Assembly (NCBI GenBank): GCA_028697875.1
Contig: JAQVEQ010000118.1
Span: forward strand, 1 to 8,946
DNA: 8,946 nt
Origin: Novosphingobium sp.
Lineage (GTDB): Bacteria > Pseudomonadota > Alphaproteobacteria > Sphingomonadales > Sphingomonadaceae
Direction: 5' to 3'
Part shown: in pieces, positions 1 through 5,100 of the stretch
How the letters are laid out: each line of letters begins with the position of its first letter
How positions within the stretch are numbered: the stretch's first letter is position 1
Made by a program: the position numbers and the translations under genes
Notes under the pieces: model-generated
Databases searched by the model: none
Seen by the model: only the letters and a program-made list of their open reading frames with translations
Told to the model about the DNA's origin: nothing

Positions 1-1
1 T

Positions 2-229
2 GTCGATTGGGTCAATGCCGCTTACGGCTTCCTGTCCGGGGCGGTGGAAGCGGACGTTCCCGCCCCGGACGTGGGCGACTTGCTCGACATGGATAGCGCC
101 CTTGCGCGATATTGCGACGGGCACGGTCTTGAGCCGCCCACCGATATCGATGCGCGAAAAGACTTGCACTTGCAGATTCTCTATGAAGAACTCGCATCCC
201 TAGGAGGAACGATCGATGGCAAAGAGTGA
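2..229 (+). CDS. C-terminal end of an unrecognised protein (5' end outside the window)
   Basis: A frame open from the left edge encodes about 75 residues and stops with TGA at 227-229. The visible part is acidic and mostly helical-looking: a stretch starting VDWVNAAYGFLSG, then a DxxDMDSALARYCDGHG segment, then a leucine-rich helix LHLQILYEELASLGG. I recognise no family and no catalytic motif. Internal ATG codons exist (for example at 44), but the frame is open upstream of them, so I treat this as a truncated larger gene rather than a small complete one. Its last 14 bases overlap the start of the next gene, and that gene's strong Shine-Dalgarno lies inside it. The two are therefore very probably co-transcribed and translationally coupled. 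If the downstream protein is a modified peptide, this could be its processing enzyme, but nothing in the visible piece proves that. Confidence 0.6.
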   Translation, partial: VDWVNAAYGFLSGAVEADVPAPDVGDLLDMDSALARYCDGHGLEPPTDIDARKDLHLQILYEELASLGGTIDGKE

Positions 230-506
230 CCAGAACAGGAGTCTTGCCGGCCTGGAGAAAGGCAAGGCCGCGAAGATTATCTCCGCCGTCACCATGTTGA
301 GCGCTTCGCTGGGAATGAACCCGGCGGCCGCTGCGGAGGCGCCGGAGCAGCCGACCGTGGAAGGCAGCACGCAAGCGAAGATCGACAGCATCCAGGCCAA
401 GAATGTCGGAAGCCGGCAGATCAAGGTCGATAGCGAGCAGATCAAGCTCGACAGCGATCAGGTCAAGGTCGACAGCGAGCAGATCAAACTCGACAAGCCG
501 AAGTAA
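216..506 (+). CDS. Small exported-looking protein with a C-terminal seven-residue repeat
   Basis: This encodes 96 residues, function unknown. The start is ATG 216, preceded by AGGAGG at 202-207 with 8 bases spacing. Residues 1-20 are basic, 21-33 hydrophobic (IISAVTMLSASLG), and then NPAAAAEA gives Ala-x-Ala cleavage options near residues 40-42, so a Sec signal peptide or a RiPP-style leader is plausible. From Gln53 to the end the protein is a repeat: Q at 53, 60, 68, 75, 82 and 89, mostly followed by hydrophobic-Lys-hydrophobic-Asp-Ser-acidic (for example QIKVDSE, QIKLDSD, QVKVDSE). The second unit is degenerate and eight residues long. There are no Cys, aromatic or His residues in the repeat. 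Hydrophobics at i and i+2 of each heptad suit a short beta-strand plus turn rather than a canonical coiled coil. The gene overlaps the preceding one by 14 bp. It may be a peptide-natural-product precursor or a periplasmic repeat protein; I cannot decide between them. Confidence 0.72.
   Translation: MAKSDQNRSLAGLEKGKAAKIISAVTMLSASLGMNPAAAAEAPEQPTVEGSTQAKIDSIQAKNVGSRQIKVDSEQIKLDSDQVKVDSEQIKLDKPK
372..503 (+). repeat. In-gene tandem 21-bp (7-codon) repeat
   Basis: About six units are present. The last four (417-503) are the most regular and differ mainly at third codon positions and at Ile/Val/Leu or Glu/Asp exchanges. The amino-acid pattern is therefore better conserved than the DNA, which suggests selection on the protein rather than fresh DNA slippage. 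The final unit is cut short and ends LDKPK. Confidence 0.8.
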
Positions 507-666
507 CTGTCTGCTCAACCGCAGGAAATCGGTGCGCTGGTTGTGCGGCGGCCGCCCATGCGACGTGCAAAGGGCCATGGACGGGCGATCGGTGGCGCTA
601 CAGGAGCGCCAAAGCGAGCTTGCGCGCTTCATTTTATAAGGTTACTAAATTGTCGGGAACGTCTTT
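507..666. other. Intergenic gap between the repeat-protein gene and the peroxiredoxin
   Basis: I see no convincing gene in these 160 bases. The first part is GC-rich. The last 35 bases are AT-rich (ATTTTATAAGGTTACTAAAT around 631-650) and are the likely site of the peroxiredoxin promoter. TTGCGC at 620-625 followed 17 bases later by TACTAA at 643-648 is the best sigma-70-like pair, but it is a poor match and I do not call it separately. Confidence 0.5.
593..637 (+). terminator. Possible rho-independent terminator after the repeat-protein gene
   Basis: A perfect 7-bp stem (TGGCGCT at 593-599 with AGCGCCA at 605-611, loop ACAGG) is followed directly by a second weaker stem (AAGCG 612-616 with CGCTT 625-629) and then CATTTTAT. 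The T-run is short and interrupted, so termination strength is doubtful. Position between two co-oriented units with no other link fits a terminator. Confidence 0.35.
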
Positions 667-1332
667 TTGGGTTTGCACGTGACAGATATTCTCCCGACGC
701 CATATTTTGCGAACGCCCTCCGTATCGGTGACCAAGCGCCCGATTTCGTCGCCCGTTCGACCGAAGGCATGATTGGCCTGAGCGACTTCAGGGGGCGCTG
801 GCTGGTGTTTTTTTCTCACCCCGGCGACTTCACGCCTGCCTGTACGAGCGAGTTCATTGCCTTGGCCGATGCGGCCGAACAGTTCGACAAGCTCGATTGC
901 AGCTTGCTGGGTCATTCGATCGACAGCCTGTTTTCCCATCTTGCCTGGATCAGGGTGCTGCACGACGACCTCGGCGTGACCGTGCCCTTTCCGATCGTCG
1001 AGGACCCGACGCTGGAGATCGCGCGGACTTATGGCATGGTCTCGGCGGAAATGAACAATGCCGCCACGGTTCGCGCCGCCTATTTCATCGACCCGGAAGG
1101 GGTCATTCGCGCAATCACCTGGTATCCGCTGTCGGTCGGGCGCTCGGTTTCCGAAATGCTGCGGATCGTGGCGGCGCTCAAGGAAACATACGGCGGGGAT
1201 GCGATTGCGCCGGCCGGCTGGCAGCCGGGCGAACCGCTGCTGGAAAATCCCTGCTTCACGCGCGGCGATGTCCTGAAATGCGAACGGTCGAGCGAATGGT
1301 TCTTCCGCGAACGGGACAAGCGCACGCCATGA
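667..1332 (+). CDS. Peroxiredoxin, AhpC/TSA family, Prx6/archaeal type
   Basis: This 221-residue cytosolic thiol peroxidase reduces H2O2 and organic hydroperoxides. The active-site loop HPGDFTPACT carries the family PxxxTxxC signature at Pro52, Thr56 and Cys59, the peroxidatic cysteine. Arg136 (in TVRAAYFIDPEG) fits the conserved catalytic Arg. The C-terminal extension with YPLSVGRSVSEMLR and WQPGEP is typical of the Prx6 subfamily, as is the length. Cys196 and Cys205 lie near the C-terminus, nine residues apart, and could act as resolving cysteines as in archaeal members. The usual WWFC-like ending is replaced by CERSSEWFF. The start is uncertain: TTG 667 has GGGAA at 655-659 ahead of it, and GTG 679 would give a protein four residues shorter. 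The stop overlaps the next gene by 4 bp (ATGA), so the two form an operon with the downstream ArsR regulator. Confidence 0.9.
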   Translation: MGLHVTDILPTPYFANALRIGDQAPDFVARSTEGMIGLSDFRGRWLVFFSHPGDFTPACTSEFIALADAAEQFDKLDCSLLGHSIDSLFSHLAWIRVLHDDLGVTVPFPIVEDPTLEIARTYGMVSAEMNNAATVRAAYFIDPEGVIRAITWYPLSVGRSVSEMLRIVAALKETYGGDAIAPAGWQPGEPLLENPCFTRGDVLKCERSSEWFFRERDKRTP

Positions 1333-1712
1333 ACGTGCATTCGCCTGGCGAGATCGAGGAGCGTGCGGAACTCTTCCGCGTCCTCGGCCACGCGACTCGC
1401 CTCAATATCCTCTGCTCGATTGCCGGCGGCGAATTGTCGGTCGGGGAACTGGCGGACCGCACGGCGCTCGGCATGTCCATGCTCAGCCAGCAGCTCGCGG
1501 TGTTGCGCCGGGCGGGATTGGTGACGACGAGGCGCGAAGGAAAGCAAGTCTACTACGCCATCGATGCGGAGCCCTTGGGGGCGCTTCGCGCGGCATTGGA
1601 TGCCCTGCTTCCGGCGGCTTCCGATGCCGGCAAGGGCAATGGGCGTCCCGCCCGGGGCGAAGAACAGCTGGGGGCGGCCATGTTCGCCCGGATCCGGCCC
1701 CCCAGGCGCTAG
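1329..1712 (+). CDS. ArsR/SmtB-family repressor, BigR/SqrR-like
   Basis: This 127-residue winged-helix DNA-binding protein is probably a dimeric repressor of its own operon. The chosen ATG 1329 overlaps the peroxiredoxin stop by 4 bp; the frame is open further upstream, but that stretch is out-of-frame peroxiredoxin sequence. Residues 13-32 form the opening helix (AELFRVLGHATRLNILC), 35-63 the helix-turn-helix with recognition helix MSMLSQQLAVLRRAGL, and 65-79 the wing (TTRREGKQVYYAID). The wording closely follows the BigR/SqrR group, which senses sulfane sulfur or redox change through two cysteines. Cys29 sits exactly in the RLxILC position of the first sensor Cys. The second, expected in the last helix near residue 95, is absent (LDALLPAAS). 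There is no ArsR-type CxC metal site. The basic, proline-rich tail (100-127) looks disordered. It may respond to peroxide or sulfur species, but that is not proven. Confidence 0.88.
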   Translation: MNVHSPGEIEERAELFRVLGHATRLNILCSIAGGELSVGELADRTALGMSMLSQQLAVLRRAGLVTTRREGKQVYYAIDAEPLGALRAALDALLPAASDAGKGNGRPARGEEQLGAAMFARIRPPRR

Positions 1713-1720
1713 GGCTCCCG

Positions 1721-1776
1721 TACTCGACCGGCCGTACTCAAGCAGCCCCATACTCAATCAGCCCCATACTCAATCA
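1721..1776. repeat. Degenerate short tandem repeat between arsR and cydC ends
   Basis: TACTC(A/G) occurs four times, at 1721, 1735, 1751 and 1767, with spacings of 14, 16 and 16. The last two 16-bp units, GCCCCATACTCAATCA at 1745-1760 and 1761-1776, are identical. The cydC stop codon (TGA on the minus strand, 1770-1772) lies inside the last copy. The segment separates two convergent genes. I see no stable hairpin in it. It looks like replication-slippage duplication of the cydC 3' end. Confidence 0.75.
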
Positions 1777-3371
1777 GCAGGGCCGAGATCGAGTTTGCGC
1801 TTGGCCAGCCGGCGCGGAACGGCGCGGTGGCTGACCAGCAGCAGCCCGGTTCCGGTCCGTTCGAGCCACTTCTCCAGATTTGCCGTCAACCGGGCTTCGG
1901 TGTCCGGGTCGAGCCCTTCGGTCGGCTCGTCCAGCACCAGCCAGTCGCGCTTCGCCAGCAAGGCCCGGGCAAGGGCGAGGCGTTTGCGCTGGCCGCCCGA
2001 CAAGGCGGCATTGTCGCCGCCCAGCCAGTAATCGAGCCCGCCGGGAAGCGCGCGGACGACATTGCCGATGCAGGCGGTGTCGAGCGCTTGCCACATGTCT
2101 TCCTCGGCAACGCCGGGGCGCGCCATGCGCAGGTTGTCGGCGATGGTGCCGGCGATCAGACCGGCGTCCTGCGGAGCGAAAGCGAAGAGCCCGCGCCGTT
2201 CCGCCAGGGGGAGCGTGCCGATGTCCCGGCCCGCGACGCGGATGGTCTGCGGCGCGTCGGCGCGCAGGGCGAGCATCGTTTCGACCAGCCGTGTCTTGCC
2301 CGCCCCCGACGGCCCGGAAACGAGCAGCTTGTCCCCGCGCTCGAGCTGGACGATCCGGTCCAGGTGCTCGATTGTCAGCCCGGACGCGGATGACGCGATG
2401 TCCGGCGATGCAGTGTGCGGCGCGGCCGGACTGGCGGACAGGTGCGACAGCCGCTTGAGGGCGGCCTCGATGCGGGGCTTCTGCATGTCGGAGCGGGAAA
2501 GGCCGGACCAGATTTCGAGCCCCGCGGCCACCGACAGGGCGGCGAGTGCGATCAGGGGGGCATCGCCTTGCGCGGCCAGCAACAGCAGGGCAGCCGTGAC
2601 GGATGCAATCAGCGCCAGGGTTCCGGTAACGATTGCGTCCTGCCTGACCAGCGCCATGCGCGCGCGGTCGAGCGTGGCCGCCCGGCTGGCGAGTTCGTCC
2701 GAAACCGTTTCGACCAGGCCGAAGACCGCGATCTCGGCACTGCAGGAGGCGAATTCGTCATAGGAGGCCTTGAGCGCCGCCAGGGCTTCGGCTTGCTCGC
2801 GATGGAGGGCGGGGAGCCGCGCGGCCGCCAATGTTCGCGACGTCAGCCGCATCGCCGTCAGCCCGAGCACGAGGACGATGGCAGCGGCAAGGCCTGCCAT
2901 CCAGGCGGCCGCCAGCGCGCAAGCGGCCGCCGCGATTGCCGCCGGCCCCGTCACGCGCCGCACGACCTGATCCTCGAGCGCGTCGAGATCCTGCCCCAGC
3001 TGCGTGGCGATTTCGCCGGGGGCATGGGTCAGCGACCGGCCGATGTCCTGCCCGGCCAGCCGGGCGAACAGGGCCGGGCGCAATTCGGCGATGGCATGGA
3101 GAGTGGCCCGGTGGCTGAACAGCCGTTCGCCATAGCGCCCGAATGTGCGGATGATTGCGAGGGCGCGAATCCCGGCGCTGGGGAGGAGATAGTTGAAAGC
3201 CTGGACCGCAGCCGTTCCGGCAAGGCCGGCAATGGCCGCGCCGGTCAGGAACCAGCCCGACAGGCCCAGCAGGCCGACACCGGCAAGGGCGGAAAGAACC
3301 GCCAGCAGCGTTGCGATGGCAAGCGAGCGGCGCTGTTTGCCGCGGCTTTGGGCAAGGAGCCGTTCGATCAT
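1770..3371 (-). CDS. cydC: CydC, ABC transporter subunit for cytochrome bd assembly
   Basis: This 533-residue inner-membrane half-transporter pairs with CydD. The CydDC complex is required to mature cytochrome bd; it has been described as a glutathione/cysteine exporter and more recently as a heme transporter. About six membrane segments fall within residues 17-290, including the CydC hallmark LLGLSGWFLTGAAIAG (34-49). The ATPase domain has Walker A GPSGAGKT (353-360), Q-loop Gln401, signature LSGGQ (457-461), Walker B WLVLDEP with Asp481/Glu482, and switch His516. It is shorter than the E. coli protein (about 573 residues). The ATPase domain enters Walker A only about 20 residues after its first strand (LTIEHLDRIVQLERGDKLLVSG), with no obvious A-loop aromatic. 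The ATG overlaps the cydD stop by 4 bp (ATGA), so the two are translationally coupled and are likely made in equal amounts. Confidence 0.95.
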   Translation of the reverse strand: MIERLLAQSRGKQRRSLAIATLLAVLSALAGVGLLGLSGWFLTGAAIAGLAGTAAVQAFNYLLPSAGIRALAIIRTFGRYGERLFSHRATLHAIAELRPALFARLAGQDIGRSLTHAPGEIATQLGQDLDALEDQVVRRVTGPAAIAAAACALAAAWMAGLAAAIVLVLGLTAMRLTSRTLAAARLPALHREQAEALAALKASYDEFASCSAEIAVFGLVETVSDELASRAATLDRARMALVRQDAIVTGTLALIASVTAALLLLAAQGDAPLIALAALSVAAGLEIWSGLSRSDMQKPRIEAALKRLSHLSASPAAPHTASPDIASSASGLTIEHLDRIVQLERGDKLLVSGPSGAGKTRLVETMLALRADAPQTIRVAGRDIGTLPLAERRGLFAFAPQDAGLIAGTIADNLRMARPGVAEEDMWQALDTACIGNVVRALPGGLDYWLGGDNAALSGGQRKRLALARALLAKRDWLVLDEPTEGLDPDTEARLTANLEKWLERTGTGLLLVSHRAVPRRLAKRKLDLGPAD

Positions 3372-4984
3372 GGCAGCACCGTTTCGCTGTCGGCCCGGCC
3401 CGCCAGGTCGCGATCGTGCGTCGCGACCAGCACCAGCCGGTCGCGGGCCAGCCGGGCGAGGGCGGCGATGACCCTGGTGCGATTGCCATCGTCGAGATCC
3501 GCGGTCGGCTCGTCGAAAATCAGCAAGGGGCGGCCGCTCAGCGCGGCGCGCGCGATCCCGATCCGCCTGCGCTCCCCGCCGGACAGGCCCGATCCGCGCG
3601 GATCGATCGCCAGGTCCAGCCCGCGTGCGCCGATCAGCGATCCAAGGCCTAGCTCCTCGAGCGTTTCGAGCAGGCGGGTATCGCCGCCGGGATCGCTTCC
3701 GGGCATGAGGTTGCTGCGCAGCGTTCCCGGCAGGAGCAGCGGGCGCTGGCTTGCCCAGCCGGTCGAACCGTTCAGTTCGCCCGGCGCAAATTCGGTTCCG
3801 CTGGCGAAGAGGCGTCCGCCGTTTACCGGGGCCATGCCGATCAGGGCGTAAAGCAGGGAAGACTTGCCCGCGCCCGTTTCCCCGGTGATCGCGTGGAGCC
3901 CCGGTCCGCGCCATTCGGCCGTGAGCGGTCCCAGCCGCCAACCGTCGCCATAGCCGATTGCGAGGCGTTCCAGCGACAGGCCGGTGATGGATTGGGGCGC
4001 CTGTTTCCGGCCGGCCGGGAGTCCGCCGGACGATTGCAGCGCAGCGCCGATGGCATCGGCGGCGGCCTCGCCCTGCTGCTTTTCGTGATAGGCGGCAGCC
4101 AGCCTGCGCATGCCGAGATAGAATTCCGGGGCCATGGCAAGGGCGAAGAAGGCGCGCCCGAGAGTGAGCGATTCCGGCGCGGGGAAGGGCAGCAGCCCCA
4201 GCAGCGAAAAGCCGCAATAGACCGCGACCAGCGCGACCGACAGGGCGGCGAAGAATTCCATGATCGCGCTCGACAGGAAGGCGACACGCAGGACCTGCAT
4301 GGTCCGGTCGGCGACTTCCCGTGCGGCAGTGCCGAGCTGGCGGACGATCCTGTCTTCCACGTTGTAGGCAAGGATGATCGGCAAGTGCCGGACGCGGTCG
4401 ACGAACAGGCCCGACAGGCGCGACAGCGCTTCGAATTGGCGCTCCGTCTCCTTGCGGGCAGCCAGCCCGGCCAGGGCCATGCCCAGCGCGAAAGGCACGA
4501 GCGTCGCCAGCATGATAAGCGCGCTGACCCAGCTTGCCGGGGCGACGATCAGGGCGGTGAGCAGCGGCGTCGCCATGGCGGCCCGGCGCAAGGGCAGGAA
4601 GCGTGCGACATAGCCTTCGCAAGCCTCGACATCGTCGACGGCCGTGCGCAGGTCCTCGCCCGCCAGCTTGCCGCGCCGCCGGCCGGTGGGCAGCAGCGCC
4701 CGGTAGACATCCCTTCGCAACCGGCCTTTCATGGCGTTGGCCGCGCGCTGGCCGCCAATGGATGCCAGGCCCTGCGCCAGGCCGCGCAGGCCGCCGCTCA
4801 GCGCGAGCGCCGCGAGGAGCGGCCAGTAGCTGGCGGATGGGTTGCCGCGAGCCAAGGCATTGATGAAGAATGCAAGACAGGCCGCAAAGGCCGTTGCGCC
4901 AGCGAGATCGCTGGTCCACCATAGGGCCGCGGCCGTCGAACCGCGACGGGCGCGGCTGGCGAAGAAGGAGCTTGCGTTTGTCAT
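3368..4984 (-). CDS. cydD: CydD, ABC transporter subunit for cytochrome bd assembly
   Basis: This 538-residue partner of CydC is the first gene of the minus-strand operon. Membrane segments fall at roughly 24-44, 54-74, 137-176 (two), 237-265 and 273-293. The ATPase domain carries the A-loop Tyr345 (AIGYGDG), Walker A GETGAGKS (368-375), Q-loop Gln413, signature LSGGE (467-471), Walker B LLIFDEP with Asp491/Glu492, and switch His523 (ATHDRD). All catalytic elements are intact, so this is probably a competent ATPase half. E. coli CydD is about 588 residues; the difference lies mainly in the N-terminal region and inter-domain linker. I see no good Shine-Dalgarno ahead of ATG 4984, and the nearest promoter candidate predicts a leader of only about 20 bases. 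No alternative start codon lies nearby in frame. It is divergent from cydA, which supports joint control of oxidase and assembly factor. Confidence 0.95.
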   Translation of the reverse strand: MTNASSFFASRARRGSTAAALWWTSDLAGATAFAACLAFFINALARGNPSASYWPLLAALALSGGLRGLAQGLASIGGQRAANAMKGRLRRDVYRALLPTGRRRGKLAGEDLRTAVDDVEACEGYVARFLPLRRAAMATPLLTALIVAPASWVSALIMLATLVPFALGMALAGLAARKETERQFEALSRLSGLFVDRVRHLPIILAYNVEDRIVRQLGTAAREVADRTMQVLRVAFLSSAIMEFFAALSVALVAVYCGFSLLGLLPFPAPESLTLGRAFFALAMAPEFYLGMRRLAAAYHEKQQGEAAADAIGAALQSSGGLPAGRKQAPQSITGLSLERLAIGYGDGWRLGPLTAEWRGPGLHAITGETGAGKSSLLYALIGMAPVNGGRLFASGTEFAPGELNGSTGWASQRPLLLPGTLRSNLMPGSDPGGDTRLLETLEELGLGSLIGARGLDLAIDPRGSGLSGGERRRIGIARAALSGRPLLIFDEPTADLDDGNRTRVIAALARLARDRLVLVATHDRDLAGRADSETVLP

Positions 4985-5010
4985 CGAAGCTGGCTTGACG
5001 CTAGATTCAC

Positions 5011-5040
5011 ATTATCATATTTGAAAAATGAATAATTCAA
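5011..5040 (-). promoter_or_regulatory. Candidate sigma-70 promoter for cydDC
   Basis: On the minus strand, TTGAAT (5040-5035) and GATAAT (5016-5011) are separated by 18 bases. A slightly shifted -10, TATGAT, gives 15 bases. Transcription would start near 5004, about 20 bases before the cydD ATG. The match is good for a GC-rich genome, but the position relative to the start codon is the only support. Confidence 0.5.
5021..5040. promoter_or_regulatory. Imperfect 20-bp palindrome, possible operator
   Basis: The arms are TTGAA (5021-5025) and TTCAA (5036-5040) with AT/AT matching further in; seven of ten positions pair, centred at 5030/5031. It overlaps the -35 of the cydD promoter candidate and the possible -10 of cydA, so a protein bound here could control both operons. 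The AT-richness makes chance symmetry likely enough that I hold it loosely. Confidence 0.35.
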
Positions 5041-5100
5041 TACTGCTCCCGAGTCGAGCCCGCATATCTTCGCCGCTCTTCGATCAAGGGGAAATTTGCA

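Larger units (their letters stand above)
4985..5100. promoter_or_regulatory. Divergent cydD/cydA control region
   Basis: These 116 bases separate the two start codons. The half near cydD is strongly AT-rich (5005-5042) against a GC-rich background, as expected for promoters. The cydA side has AATAAT at 5031-5036 as a possible -10 with only a weak -35 (TTCACA 5006-5011, spacing 19). The cydA ribosome site is AAGGGGA at 5086-5092, 8 bases before ATG 5101. I found no clean FNR-type site (TTGAT-N4-ATCAA), so oxygen control through FNR is not supported by sequence here. Confidence 0.7.

Noticed and set aside
12..632. Minus-strand open frame opposite the heptad-repeat gene, with an apparent LDL/VDL repeat
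   Set aside because: The repeat is the mirror of the 21-bp plus-strand repeat. The plus-strand gene has a strong ribosome site and a signal-like leader; this frame has neither.
656..680. GGAAC-N17-CGT resembling a general-stress (EcfG) promoter
   Set aside because: It would start transcription after both possible peroxiredoxin start codons, and no later start keeps the fold. The GGGAA is better explained as the ribosome site.
1721..1776. CRISPR-like repeats
   Set aside because: The units are only 14-16 bp, directly adjacent, without spacers and partly degenerate.
2415..3851. Long plus-strand open frame across cydC/cydD
   Set aside because: It is antisense to two well-supported ABC transporter genes; the translation is Arg/Gly/Gln-rich with no domain.
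4985..5100. FNR/Anr box expected for a bd oxidase
   Set aside because: Half-sites such as TTGAC (4995) and ATCAA (5083) occur, but no pair has the TTGAT-N4-ATCAA spacing.
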